A DNA stretch of 64,000 nucleotides from Streptomyces olindensis (GTDB taxonomy: Bacteria > Actinomycetota > Actinomycetes > Streptomycetales > Streptomycetaceae), in contig JJOH01000016.1 of NCBI GenBank assembly GCA_000696115.1, positions 186,001 through 250,000 on the forward strand, written 5' to 3'. Shown here in pieces: positions 33,586 to 47,875 of this stretch. The translations under genes and the position numbers were made by a program. Below the pieces are notes generated by a model. It was not told the origin of the DNA, did not search any database, and saw only the letters and a list, made by a program, of their open reading frames with translations. Numbering within the stretch: the first letter of the stretch is position 1; the number at the start of each line of letters is the position of its first letter.

Positions 33586-35280
33586 ATGAGCCAGCACTCA
33601 GCTGCACCTGCCCCCACTCCCACGTCCGCCGTGGCCGCCGCCAAGCGCCGCGACTGGTGGCGGGACGCGGTGATCTACCAGGTGTACCCGCGCAGCTTCG
33701 CCGACAGCAACGGCGACGGCATGGGCGACCTGGAGGGTGTCCGCACCCGTCTGCCCTACCTGCGCGACCTCGGCGTGGACGCCGTGTGGCTCAGCCCCTT
33801 CTACGCCTCGCCGCAGGCCGACGCCGGCTACGACGTCGCCGACTACCGGGCCGTCGACCCCATGTTCGGCAACCTCCTGGACGCCGACGCGCTGATCCGC
33901 GACGCCCACCAGCTGGGCCTGAGGATCATCGTCGACCTCGTGCCCAACCACTCCTCGGACCAGCACGAGTGGTTCAAGCGGGCCGTCGCCGAGGGCCCGG
34001 GCTCGCCGCTGCGGGACCGCTACCACTTCCGCCCCGGCAAGGGGAAGAACGGCGAGCTCCCGCCCAACGACTGGGAGTCGATCTTCGGCGGCCCGGCCTG
34101 GACCCGCGTCCCGGACGGGGAGTGGTACCTGCACCTCTTCGCCCCCGAACAGCCGGACTTCAACTGGGAGCACCCGGCCGTCGGCGACGAGTTCCGCTCC
34201 ATCCTGCGCTTCTGGCTCGACATGGGCGTCGACGGCTTCCGCATCGATGTCGCACACGGGCTGGTGAAGGCGGAGGGGCTGCCCGACCTTGGATCCCACG
34301 ACCAGGTGAAGCTGCTGGGCAACGATGTCATGCCGTTCTTCGACCAGGACGGTGTGCACGAGATCTACCGGCAGTGGCGGCTGATCCTCGACGAGTATGC
34401 GGGCGAGCGCATCTTCGTGGCCGAGGCGTGGACGCCGACCATCGAGCGGACCGCCAACTACGTCCGCCCGGACGAGCTGCACCAGGCCTTCAACTTCCAG
34501 TACCTCAGCACCCACTGGGACGCCGAGGAGATGCGTGAGGTCATCGACCGCACCCTGGAGGCCATGCGGCCGGTCGGTGCCCCCGCCACCTGGGTGCTGT
34601 CCAACCACGACGTGACCCGGCACGCCACCCGGTTCGCCAACCCGCCCGGTCTCGGCACCCAGATCCGGCTGGCCGGCGACCGGGAGCTGGGCCTGCGCAG
34701 GGCCCGGGCCGCGAGCCTGCTGATGCTGGCGCTGCCCGGCTCGGCCTACATCTACCAGGGCGAGGAGCTCGGTCTGCCCGACGTCGTGGACCTGCCCGAC
34801 GAGGTGCGCCAGGACCCGGCGTACTTCCGGGGCGCGGGCCAGGACGGCTTCCGCGACGGCTGCCGGGTGCCGATCCCCTGGACCCGGACCGGGTCGTCGT
34901 ACGGCTTCGGCGACGGGGGCAGCTGGCTGCCGCAGCCGGAGGGGTGGGGCGAGCTGAGCGTCGAGGCGCAGACCGGCGTGCCCGGCTCGACGCTGGAGCT
35001 GTACCGGGCCGCGCTCGCCGTGCGCCGGGAGCAGCCCGACCTCGGCGCCGGCGACTCCGTGGAGTGGCTGCGGGCGCCCGAGGGCGTGCTCGCCTTCCGG
35101 CGCGGGGAGTTCGTGTGCGTCGCGAACACCACCGGGGAGTCGGTGGCGATGCCGGCGTACGGCCGGGTGCTGGTCGCGAGCGGCGAGATCGTCCTGGTCG
35201 ACGACGAGGCGAAGGTGCCCGGGGACACCACGGTGTGGTGGACCACCGCGACCGGCCCGGTCAGCGCCATCACCGCCTGA
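33586..35280 (+). CDS. aglA: Alpha-glucosidase, GH13
   Basis: This cytoplasmic 564-residue enzyme has no signal peptide. GH13 hallmarks: WWRDAVIYQVYPRSFADSNG at the start, VDLVPNHSSD, the nucleophile Asp in DGFRIDVAHG (about residue 217), the acid/base Glu in VAEAWTP (about 279) and the transition-state Asp in SNHDVTRH (about 339). It would release glucose from imported maltodextrins, completing the pathway started by the secreted amylases. The ATG at 33586 has CAAGGA 5 nt upstream and starts MSQHSAAPAP as in Streptomyces AglA; longer in-frame starts at 33496 and 33553 lack support. Confidence 0.94.
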   Translation: MSQHSAAPAPTPTSAVAAAKRRDWWRDAVIYQVYPRSFADSNGDGMGDLEGVRTRLPYLRDLGVDAVWLSPFYASPQADAGYDVADYRAVDPMFGNLLDADALIRDAHQLGLRIIVDLVPNHSSDQHEWFKRAVAEGPGSPLRDRYHFRPGKGKNGELPPNDWESIFGGPAWTRVPDGEWYLHLFAPEQPDFNWEHPAVGDEFRSILRFWLDMGVDGFRIDVAHGLVKAEGLPDLGSHDQVKLLGNDVMPFFDQDGVHEIYRQWRLILDEYAGERIFVAEAWTPTIERTANYVRPDELHQAFNFQYLSTHWDAEEMREVIDRTLEAMRPVGAPATWVLSNHDVTRHATRFANPPGLGTQIRLAGDRELGLRRARAASLLMLALPGSAYIYQGEELGLPDVVDLPDEVRQDPAYFRGAGQDGFRDGCRVPIPWTRTGSSYGFGDGGSWLPQPEGWGELSVEAQTGVPGSTLELYRAALAVRREQPDLGAGDSVEWLRAPEGVLAFRRGEFVCVANTTGESVAMPAYGRVLVASGEIVLVDDEAKVPGDTTVWWTTATGPVSAITA

Positions 35281-35300
35281 TTTTCCTTTGAATTTCGTAC

Positions 35301-35331
35301 GGCCCGCTGCCCTTTCGGGCGGCGGGCCTTT
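35301..35331 (+). terminator. Terminator after aglA
   Basis: A 12-bp stem (35301-35312 with 35317-35328, one G.U pair) with a TTTC loop is followed by T residues, a classical intrinsic terminator 20 bp after the aglA stop. Confidence 0.88.
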
Positions 35332-35346
35332 ACTATCTGCGTCACC

Positions 35347-35372
35347 GCAAGGTTTCTGAACCTTGCAGCAAG
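35347..35372 (+). promoter_or_regulatory. MalR-type operator before the alpha-amylase gene
   Basis: GCAAGGTT (35347-35354), a 4-nt spacer TCTG and AACCTTGC (35359-35366) form a perfect 8-bp inverted repeat; CTTGCAG (35362-35368) overlaps it and CTTG-CAG-CAAG continues to 35372. It lies 28 bp before the amylase start codon, downstream of a TACTAT (35331-35336) that could be the -10 box, a position suited to block transcription. Confidence 0.75.
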
Positions 35373-35399
35373 AACCTTCAACGAAGAAGGAAACCCCAC

Positions 35400-36773
35400 A
35401 TGGCACGCAGACACCTCTCCGCCGCCGTCGCGCTCGCCGCGGCGGCGGTTGTCATGAACCCGACTAGTGCACAGGCCTCCCCACCTGGCACCAAGGACGT
35501 CACCGCCGTCCTCTTCGAGTGGAAGTTCGCCTCCGTGGCCCGCGAGTGCACCACCACGCTCGGCCCTGCGGGCTACGGCTACGTCCAGGTCTCCCCGCCC
35601 GCCGAGCACATACAGGGCCCGCAGTGGTGGACCTCGTACCAGCCGGTCAGCTACAAGATCGCCGGCCGGCTCGGGGACCGCGCGGCCTTCCAGAACATGG
35701 TGAACACCTGCCACGCGGCCGGTGTGAAGGTCGTCGTGGACACCGTCATCAACCACATGTCGGCGGGCAGCGGCACCGGCACCGGCGGCTCGTCGTACAC
35801 CAAGTACGCCTACCCCGGCCTGTACTCGTCGTTCGACTTCGACGACTGCACGAGCCGGATCAGCAACTACCAGGACCGCTGGAACGTCCAGCGCTGCGAA
35901 CTGGTCGGTCTCGCCGACCTCGACACCGGCGAGAACTACGTGCGCGGCGCCATCGCCGGGTACATGAACGACCTGCTCTCCCTCGGCGTCGACGGCTTCC
36001 GCATCGACGCGGCCAAGCACATGGACGCCGCCGACCTCGCCGACATCAAGTCCCGGCTGAGCAATCCGTCGGTGTACTGGAAGCAGGAGGTCATCCACGG
36101 CGCCGGCGAGGCCGTCCAGCCCACCGAGTACACCGGCAACGGCGACGTCCAGGAGTTCCGCTACGCCTACGACCTCAAGCGGGTCTTCACCAACGAGAAC
36201 CTCGCCTACCTGAAGAACTACGGCGAGGGCTGGGGGTACATGAACAGCGGCGTCTCGGGCGTCTTCGTCGACAACCACGACACCGAGCGCAACGGCTCGA
36301 CCCTCAGCTACAAGGACGGCGCCACCTACACCCTGGCCAACGTCTTCATGCTGGCCTGGCCCTACGGCGCCCCCGACATCAACTCCGGCTACGAGTTCAC
36401 CGACCACGACGCCGGGCCTCCCAACGGCGGCCAGGTGAACGCCTGCTGGCAGGACGGCTGGAAGTGCCAGCACAACTGGCCGGAGATCAAGTCCATGGTC
36501 GCCTTCCGCAACGCCACCCGCGGCCAGGCGGTCACCAACTGGTGGGACAACGGCGGCGACGCCATCGCCTTCGGCCGGGGCGGCAAGGGCTTCGTGGTCA
36601 TCAACCACGAGCCGGGTTCGCTGAGCCGTACGTATCAGACGTCGCTGCCTGCGGGGACGTACTGCGATGTGCAGAACAACAGGACCGTGACGGTGAACTC
36701 CAGCGGGCAGTTCACGGCCACCCTCGGCTCGAACACGGCTCTGGCGATCTACGCGGGCAAGTCCGGCTGCTAG
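35400..36773 (+). CDS. aml: Secreted alpha-amylase, GH13
   Basis: This 457-residue enzyme has a signal peptide (cleavage probably after SAQA, near residue 27) and a classical Streptomyces GH13 amylase domain. The start VTAVLFEWKFASVARECTTT, VDTVINHMSAGS, nucleophile Asp in DGFRIDAAKH (about 201), acid/base Glu in WKQEVIHGAGE (about 229) and Asp in VFVDNHDTERN (about 293) are all in place, followed by the C-terminal beta domain. The starch-binding domain (CBM20) found in many relatives is absent; the protein ends at GKSGC. It would cut starch to maltodextrins outside the cell. A MalR-type operator precedes it. Confidence 0.95.
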   Translation: MARRHLSAAVALAAAAVVMNPTSAQASPPGTKDVTAVLFEWKFASVARECTTTLGPAGYGYVQVSPPAEHIQGPQWWTSYQPVSYKIAGRLGDRAAFQNMVNTCHAAGVKVVVDTVINHMSAGSGTGTGGSSYTKYAYPGLYSSFDFDDCTSRISNYQDRWNVQRCELVGLADLDTGENYVRGAIAGYMNDLLSLGVDGFRIDAAKHMDAADLADIKSRLSNPSVYWKQEVIHGAGEAVQPTEYTGNGDVQEFRYAYDLKRVFTNENLAYLKNYGEGWGYMNSGVSGVFVDNHDTERNGSTLSYKDGATYTLANVFMLAWPYGAPDINSGYEFTDHDAGPPNGGQVNACWQDGWKCQHNWPEIKSMVAFRNATRGQAVTNWWDNGGDAIAFGRGGKGFVVINHEPGSLSRTYQTSLPAGTYCDVQNNRTVTVNSSGQFTATLGSNTALAIYAGKSGC

Positions 36774-36800
36774 ACGCGGACACGCCCGTGCGCGGTGCGC

Positions 36801-36839
36801 GCGGCCCCGGACGCCACCTCATGCGGCGGCCGGGGCCGC
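36801..36839 (+). terminator. Terminator after the alpha-amylase gene
   Basis: A perfect 10-bp stem (36801-36810 with 36830-36839) with a 19-nt loop lies 28 bp after the amylase stop. Confidence 0.7.
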
Positions 36840-36863
36840 TGTGCCGGACCAACTCCACTGGTT

Positions 36864-36895
36864 GAAAGTTCTTTCCAGTCGTTTCAAGACTCTTG
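36864..36895 (+). promoter_or_regulatory. Weak MalR-like sites before the pullulanase gene
   Basis: CAAG-ACT-CTTG (36885-36895) resembles the half-site pairs before malR, malE and the amylase, and GAAAG-TT-CTTTC (36864-36875) is a second small dyad. They lie 75-105 bp before the start codon. The match to CTTGCAG is shorter than at the other genes. Confidence 0.4.
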
Positions 36896-36970
36896 CTGTA
36901 AGGGTTTCGGCGGCGATACGGTCGCGCGGGGTCGGACCCGAGAGAGCCGCAAATCGCTAGGAGCCCATCT

Positions 36971-42367
<5,397 letters not shown>

Positions 42368-42445
42368 CCGCACTACGTTGGGTGGGACAGGCCGTGTCCG
42401 CGGTCTGCCCCACCCCCCTGTCACGCCCCTGAGGGGCTGTTCGAG

Positions 42446-44056
42446 ATGGACGGCAACGGCACGCAGCAGACCACCGTGCTGGTCGTGGACGACGTCGCGG
42501 CCAGCCGGTACGCCATGGGCGCGGTGCTGACCCGGGCCGGCCACCGGGTCGTGCCGGTCGCCAGCGGCGGCGAGGCCCTGGTCGAACTCGACGTCCGGCT
42601 GCGGGACGGCACCCTGCCCGACGTGGCCCTCGTCGACGTGGGCCTGCCCGACATGAGCGGCTTCGAACTGTGCCGCCGGCTCCGCGCCCGGCCGCCCATG
42701 GCCGCGCTGCCCGTCGTGCACTTCTCCGCCGCCGCGACCTCCCCCGGCGACCGGTGCCGGGGGCTGGACGCGGGCGGGGACGCCTATCTGACCGTGCCCG
42801 CCGAGCCGCAGGAGATCCAGGCCGTCGTCCGCGCCGCCGTGCGCGGGGCGCGCCGCACCACGGGCACCGAGACCGCCGTCCACCGGCTGACGCTGCTGTC
42901 CGAGGCGATCATCACCGTGCAGGCGGCGCGCTGCCCGCGGGAACTCGCCGCCGCGGCCGCCGACGGCACCGCACGCCTGACCGACTCGCCCGCCGTGGTG
43001 TTCGTGACCGGCCCGGACGGGGAGCCGTACCGGGCCGCCGCCCGGGGCCGTCTCGCGCCGGCCGACAGCGAGGCGCACCAGGCGGCGGCCCGGCTCGTCA
43101 CCCGGCTCGCGGACGGCCGTACCGGCGTGCATACCACCGTCGTCCCCGCGCCGCTGTGGCCGGCCGGGACATTCCGACCGGGCGTCGAGGAGGACGCCCG
43201 GCTCACCGTGGCGACGGCCCAGGACGGCCGTACGGCGGTGTGCCTGGCCACGCCCGTACGGCGTACGGCGATCACGGATCCCGCGGACGACGGGCTGCTC
43301 GCCCGGCTCGCCCAGGCCAGCGCGCTCGCCGCCGAACCACTGCTGCTCTACCAGGTGGAGCGGCACGTGGCCCTCACCCTCCAGCACAGCTTCCTGCCCC
43401 AGCCGCACAAGCTGCCGCACGTGCCCGGCGTCGACATCGTCGTCCGCTATGTGCCCGCCTCCCGCCAGACCGAGATCGGCGGCGACTTCTACGCCGCCCT
43501 GCGCACCGGCGACGGGGTCCTCACCGCGGTCGGGGACGTCGTCGGGCACTCGCTGGACGCGGCCACCGTCATGGTCGAGATCCGGCACGCGCTGCGCGCC
43601 TACTGCGTGGACGAGAGCGACCCGGTCGTGCTGGCCGAGCGGCTCGACCGGATGCTCCAGCGCTACCACCCCGACATCACGGCCACCGTGTGCCTGGCCC
43701 TGGTCGACCCCGGCAGCGGCCGGGTGCGGATCGCCAACGCCGGGCACATCCCCCCGCTGGTCCTGCGCGAAGGGGGCGGCGCCCAGTACGTCGACGCCTG
43801 CGGGCCGCTGCTCGGGCTGGGCCTGGAACGGCCCCCGGCGACCGTGCACCACCTGACCCCCACCGACCGTCTGCTCCTGGTCACCGACGGCCTCATCGAA
43901 ACCCGCGGCACCCCGCTCGCGACCTCCCTGGAGCAACTCCGCGCGGCCGCCGCCGACGCCCCCACCGGCCTGAACGCCCTCTGCGACGTGCTCCTGGGCT
44001 GCTTCGGCCACGACCGCGAGGACGACATCGCCCTGCTGGCCCTGCGACTAGGGTGA
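42446..44056 (+). CDS. Receiver-GAF-like-SpoIIE (PP2C) phosphatase
   Basis: This 536-residue signalling protein has an N-terminal receiver domain (about 9-125) with the phospho-acceptor Asp at 64 in ALVDVGLPDMSG. The normally invariant Lys (KP motif) is Val in AYLTVPAEP, so phosphorylation signalling may be altered. A middle region (about 145-300) is GAF-like by position and length. The C-terminal SpoIIE/PP2C phosphatase (about 320-535) keeps metal-binding Asp residues in EIGGDFYAAL and GDVVGHS and the late REDDIALL. Such proteins dephosphorylate anti-anti-sigma factors in Streptomyces; the partner is not visible. GAGGGG lies 9 nt before the ATG. The tautomerase gene follows closely. Confidence 0.9.
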   Translation: MDGNGTQQTTVLVVDDVAASRYAMGAVLTRAGHRVVPVASGGEALVELDVRLRDGTLPDVALVDVGLPDMSGFELCRRLRARPPMAALPVVHFSAAATSPGDRCRGLDAGGDAYLTVPAEPQEIQAVVRAAVRGARRTTGTETAVHRLTLLSEAIITVQAARCPRELAAAAADGTARLTDSPAVVFVTGPDGEPYRAAARGRLAPADSEAHQAAARLVTRLADGRTGVHTTVVPAPLWPAGTFRPGVEEDARLTVATAQDGRTAVCLATPVRRTAITDPADDGLLARLAQASALAAEPLLLYQVERHVALTLQHSFLPQPHKLPHVPGVDIVVRYVPASRQTEIGGDFYAALRTGDGVLTAVGDVVGHSLDAATVMVEIRHALRAYCVDESDPVVLAERLDRMLQRYHPDITATVCLALVDPGSGRVRIANAGHIPPLVLREGGGAQYVDACGPLLGLGLERPPATVHHLTPTDRLLLVTDGLIETRGTPLATSLEQLRAAAADAPTGLNALCDVLLGCFGHDREDDIALLALRLG

Positions 44057-44083
44057 GCCCCTGGACCTAGAACAGGAGTGCTG

Positions 44084-44440
44084 ATGCCGCAGATCACCGT
44101 CGACTATTCCGCCGACCTCGCGGACGACTTCGACCGGCCCGGGTTCGCGAAGGCGCTGCACGAGGCGACGGTCGAGATCGCGGCCGCCCGGCAGCCCGGG
44201 TGCAAGACGCGGTTCCGCCCGACCGAGGACATCGTCGTCGGCCCCGAAACCGAGGGGCACGCCCATGTGCACGTCCACATCGCCCTGCTCCCCGGGCGCA
44301 CGGACGAGACCAAGGCCCGGCTCACCGAGGCCGCCCTGGAACTGCTGCGGACGCACCTGAAGGCCGCCGAGGGGGTCGTGCTGCACGCCTCCGCCGAGGT
44401 GCGCGAACTGGACGCCTCCTACCGGAAGTTCGAGAGCTGA
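44084..44440 (+). CDS. CHMI/tautomerase superfamily protein (5-carboxymethyl-2-hydroxymuconate isomerase-like)
   Basis: This small 118-residue protein starts Met-Pro, exposing the N-terminal Pro used as general base by tautomerases. The sequence PQITVDYSADLADDFDRPGF, with the later AHVHVHIALLPGRTDETK, matches the CHMI branch. No aromatic-degradation genes are nearby, so the physiological substrate is unclear. The ATG at 44084 is chosen for its AGGAG 5 nt upstream; the in-frame GTG at 44078 lacks one. The gene starts 27 bp after the phosphatase stop and may be co-transcribed. Confidence 0.85.
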   Translation: MPQITVDYSADLADDFDRPGFAKALHEATVEIAAARQPGCKTRFRPTEDIVVGPETEGHAHVHVHIALLPGRTDETKARLTEAALELLRTHLKAAEGVVLHASAEVRELDASYRKFES

Positions 44441-44446
44441 GCGGCC

Positions 44447-45136
44447 TCAGCTCGCCAGGGCCACCAGCCGGCCGGCCAGGTCCGCGAACGGGCCGTCGGC
44501 CGGCTCGTCCTCGACCATGCGGCGCAGCAGGGCCGCCAGCTGCTCGTCGTAGGCGGCGCTGACGGCGACCAGCGCGGCGAAGTCGTTGACGAGCTGCGCC
44601 TCCAGCTCGGCACGCGGAATGCGCCGGCCGTCCAGCCAGATCAGCGCCGTCGACTCGGCGAGCGAGATCCAGGAACGGACGACCAGTTCGAGGCGCGCGG
44701 GCGGATCGGTCACGCCCAGGTGCGAAAGGATCTGGACATACGCGGCCTGCCGTACGGAGTCGACGAGCGCGTTGGTCGTCGACGAGCCCACGGCCGGGCC
44801 GCCGCGCATCAGGGCCGAGAAACCGGGCCCGTGCTCGTCCACGAAATCGAAGTAGCGGCGCATCACGCGCAGCAGCCGGGCCCCCAGCGGACCTTCGTGC
44901 GGCTCCACGAACCGGGCCGCGAGATCGTCCGAGGCCCGCTGCAACGCCGCCTCGTACAGGCTGAGTTTGCCGGGGAAGTAGTGGTAGACCAACGGGCGTG
45001 AGATGCCCGCGGCCGACGCTATCTCGTCGATGGAGACCTCGTCGGGCGAGCGGCGGCTGAACAGTTCGAGGGCGACGCCGATCAACTGCTGCCGCCGCTC
45101 CTCGACTCCCATTCTGCGGCGAACCCCGATAGTCAT
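44447..45136 (-). CDS. TetR family transcriptional regulator
   Basis: The 229-residue regulator has a clear TetR N-terminus (RRQQLIGVALELFSRRSPDEVSIDEIASAAG with PLVYHYFPGKLSLYEAAL) and an all-helical ligand domain. It converges with the tautomerase gene, 6 bp apart, and its start region faces the end of the sigma-like membrane protein gene. Targets and ligand are unknown. The ATG at 45134-45136 has TAAGG 7 nt upstream; a later ATG at 45112 is possible. Confidence 0.9.
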   Translation of the reverse strand: MTIGVRRRMGVEERRQQLIGVALELFSRRSPDEVSIDEIASAAGISRPLVYHYFPGKLSLYEAALQRASDDLAARFVEPHEGPLGARLLRVMRRYFDFVDEHGPGFSALMRGGPAVGSSTTNALVDSVRQAAYVQILSHLGVTDPPARLELVVRSWISLAESTALIWLDGRRIPRAELEAQLVNDFAALVAVSAAYDEQLAALLRRMVEDEPADGPFADLAGRLVALAS

Positions 45137-45229
45137 GCGAACACCTTACCGATCGATTCCGGCCTCGAACGGTCCGGAGCGATCGCGGGTGTTCGCCGGG
45201 GTTTCCCGGGCGAGCGCGAGAACCGCCGG

Positions 45230-47152
45230 TCAGCGCAGCCCGCCGACCGAACGCCCGTCCTCCAGGGTGCCCTTCAGCTCCGCCTGGGCGCCCTGCTCGG
45301 CCGGCACGGTCAGCAGACTGCTCTGCGCCGTTCCGTCGACCCCGCCCGTCGCCCGGATCGAGGTCGTCTCCCGGCTGCCGGCGGCCAGCAGATACCAGTC
45401 GCCCGCCTCCGACTTCCACAGCACCCCGGCCAGCACGTGCGGATCACGCGCCCCGCACGCCGCGACGTTCTCGGCCTTCGCCGCCACCGCCCCGTACCTC
45501 CCGCCCGGCGTGTGGAACTGCGCCAGCACCCGCGCCCCGCCGCCCCGCCAGGTGTCGGCCCGCGTGCACACCCACGCCGCCGAGCCGCTCGCGTCGGGCA
45601 GCGGCTGCTCGTTGAACGCCCAGGCGTTGACGGTCCGCACACCGGCGGAGCGCACCGTGCCCAGCGAGCAGGCGAACGGCTGCCAGACGCGCAGCGCCTC
45701 GGCGCCGGAGGCCTCGCCCGGGGAGCCGGGCCGGCCGGCCGTGAGCCGGGCCGGGACGAGTTCGCCGAGGTCGGTCAGCAGCCGGGTCCTGCTGCCGTCG
45801 GTCACCTGCAGAACGTTCCACGAGGTGCAGGGGCCGGACCGCAGGGCCGGGCTGGCCAGCGGCGCCGTCACCCCGTCGGTCAGGGCGAGGTCCATCGCGC
45901 CGGAGCCCGGCTTCATCAGATCCCGCTCGCCCGCCTTCGTCACCCAAGGGGCCGTCAGATAACGGGCGTTGCCGTCGGCCCGGCTCAGGACGACCGCGCC
46001 CGCCTCGGCCCGGCCGGCCCCGTCGACCCGGGCGAAGTCCAGGGCTGCGCCCTGCGTGCCGTCCTTCGGCTCGGCGTACCGGGCGATCCGCAGACCGTCG
46101 TAGAGGATCACCACGCGTGCGGCGTCGACCGTCCCCGCGTAGAGCAGCTGGGGCGGTCCCGCCGGGCCGCCGGACGGGGTGCCGGGCGTCACCGAGACCT
46201 GGACCGTCTCGCCGGGGCGGGCCCAGACGGCGAGGGCGCGGCGCAGCAGGGCCCTGTCGCCGGTGAGGTCGCCGCGGGCCGGCCACACGGAGAAGTCGGT
46301 GCGCGCCGAGCCGCGCCACGCCGTAGGGGGGACCCGGGTCAGCTTCGTCGGGTCCAGGGCGGCCTGGGCCGAAGGGTTCCGCGCGTACGGGGGAGCGGCG
46401 GCCCCCTCGGGGCCCCAGCCCTCGCCGGGCAGCCCGAGCAGCGCCCCGCACACCAGCAGGGCCGCACCGGCCGCCAGCGCGGCCTTCAGGTGCTGGCGGC
46501 GGCGCATCAGGTCGGTGGGGCGGGCCTGCAGCGAGCAGGGGTCGAACTCGGGGGAGTCGAGCAGCCCGTACTGGGCGGGGATCCCGTCGGCCTCCAGCAG
46601 CGCACCCTCCGCGTCGGCGACGCCCGCGGCCGTGAGGACCTCGCGCACGTCGTCGTCCGCCAGCCGCTCGATGCCGCGCAGCGCGTACACGGCCCGGGCC
46701 GGGCCGGACAGCGTGGACAACCGCTGGTCCAGGGCGAGTTCGTCGGCGCCGCCCGAGCGCGGGAAGAGCTTCAGGCCCCACACCTGCGGCAGCACCGGCG
46801 GCAGCTGGGACCTCTTGGGCCACGCCTTGCGCCTCAGCGGCAGCCCGGCCTCCAGCGCCGTGCGCAGCACCTGGAGACGGACCAGGGCGTAGCCCGGGTC
46901 GCCGTCCCGGCCGGTGGACTGGGCCGGGATCACCGGGGCCGGGGTGCGGTTGCGGGGGAGGGCGCGCTGGGTCAGGGCGTGTGCGGTCACCACGCGCCTG
47001 CTGCGGCCCAGGCCCGGTGGCAGCACCAGGTAGGCCAGCCGGACGAGCCGCGGGTAGTGCTCGACGAGCGCGGCCTCGGCCTGCTCGACGTCCACGACCG
47101 GGCCGGCGGGGGCGCGGGGTGCGGGGCGCTGGGCGACATCCTGTGACTGCAC
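45230..47152 (-). CDS. Membrane protein with an ECF sigma-like N-terminus and a large exported domain
   Basis: I do not recognise a named family. Residues 24-66 (EAALVEHYPRLVRLAYLVLP) resemble sigma region 2, and residues 138-188 (LDQRLSTLSGPARAVYALRG, ADDDVREVLTAAGV) resemble sigma region 4 of ECF factors, but both look degenerate. One membrane helix follows at 222-241, then about 400 exported residues rich in Gly, Ala and Asp with several Cys (CTSW, FACSLG, WVCTRAD, VAACGARD). Topology would place the sigma-like part inside and the large domain outside, as for a signal-transducing membrane protein. Start is a GTG at 47150-47152 without a clear ribosome binding site. It is followed by a TetR gene and preceded by a TPR gene. 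Confidence 0.8.
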   Translation of the reverse strand: MQSQDVAQRPAPRAPAGPVVDVEQAEAALVEHYPRLVRLAYLVLPPGLGRSRRVVTAHALTQRALPRNRTPAPVIPAQSTGRDGDPGYALVRLQVLRTALEAGLPLRRKAWPKRSQLPPVLPQVWGLKLFPRSGGADELALDQRLSTLSGPARAVYALRGIERLADDDVREVLTAAGVADAEGALLEADGIPAQYGLLDSPEFDPCSLQARPTDLMRRRQHLKAALAAGAALLVCGALLGLPGEGWGPEGAAAPPYARNPSAQAALDPTKLTRVPPTAWRGSARTDFSVWPARGDLTGDRALLRRALAVWARPGETVQVSVTPGTPSGGPAGPPQLLYAGTVDAARVVILYDGLRIARYAEPKDGTQGAALDFARVDGAGRAEAGAVVLSRADGNARYLTAPWVTKAGERDLMKPGSGAMDLALTDGVTAPLASPALRSGPCTSWNVLQVTDGSRTRLLTDLGELVPARLTAGRPGSPGEASGAEALRVWQPFACSLGTVRSAGVRTVNAWAFNEQPLPDASGSAAWVCTRADTWRGGGARVLAQFHTPGGRYGAVAAKAENVAACGARDPHVLAGVLWKSEAGDWYLLAAGSRETTSIRATGGVDGTAQSSLLTVPAEQGAQAELKGTLEDGRSVGGLR

Positions 47153-47200
47153 GTTCAGCAGAACGAGCGAATCGCTGGATGGTCACCTGACCGCGGAGCG

Positions 47201-47728
47201 TCAGGCTCCCGGCCGCTCCTCGGGCTCCACCAGCAGCCGGGCGTAGTTCGCCATCGACCGCTGGTAGCGCGGCAGGTGCGGGGCCAGGGCGCCCAGTGCC
47301 AGCGCCAGCCCCTCGCGGTCACGGCCCAGGCTGGACAGACAGAGCGCGAGACAGGCGCGCACGGCGTCGTCCAGCTCGTCGGACGGGGCGTCCAGTTCGG
47401 CTTCGAGGAGCTTGACGCCCTCCTCCGCCCGGCCGATGTTCCGCAGCGAGCTGGCCAGCTGGACCTTCGTCCGGCGGGCCTTGTACGGGCTGACGTCCGA
47501 GAGCCCCCGGGCCAGCGCCTCCCGGTACAGCGGGACCGCCTTGTCCGAGTGGCCCGTGGAGTCCCAGGCACAGGCCTGCTCGAACGGGCCCAGCGGGCTC
47601 CCCTCCGGCAGCTCGGCGACGAGGGCGTCGACATCGGCGCGGAAGCGGGCCTCGTCCTCCGCGGTCTCGGCGTAGTCGTCGAACCGGCCCCACAGGGCGG
47701 TGACGCGATCTTCCCAGTCCTGGTTCAC
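47201..47728 (-). CDS. Tetratricopeptide-repeat protein
   Basis: The 175-residue soluble protein contains about three TPR-like helix pairs (SPLGPFEQACAWDSTGHSDK, AVPLYREALARGLSD, TKVQLASSLRNIGRAEEGVK, AVRACLALCLSSLGRDREGL). TPR proteins bind peptides; no catalytic motif is seen. The GTG at 47726-47728 is used because the homologous sequence starts VNQDWEDRV, and a GAGGG lies upstream. It sits 48 bp before the sigma-like membrane protein gene on the same strand and may form an operon with it. Confidence 0.82.
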   Translation of the reverse strand: MNQDWEDRVTALWGRFDDYAETAEDEARFRADVDALVAELPEGSPLGPFEQACAWDSTGHSDKAVPLYREALARGLSDVSPYKARRTKVQLASSLRNIGRAEEGVKLLEAELDAPSDELDDAVRACLALCLSSLGRDREGLALALGALAPHLPRYQRSMANYARLLVEPEERPGA

Positions 47729-47875
47729 CGCCCCACCCTCGCACGGGAGTGCCCACGGAGGCAGCGGAATTTTGAGCAGCTCGGGCCCCGTGGCCGTATC
47801 GAAGGCGAGAGCCTGTTGCCAGGGCTCCGTGCGGCATGCGTCCGGACCGTGCCGTGACAAGGACCGGAGGAACAG

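Noticed and set aside
45112..45170. Dyad-like TTACCGATCGATTCC near the TetR start at 45136
   Set aside because: The right half does not mirror the left well enough to call an operator.
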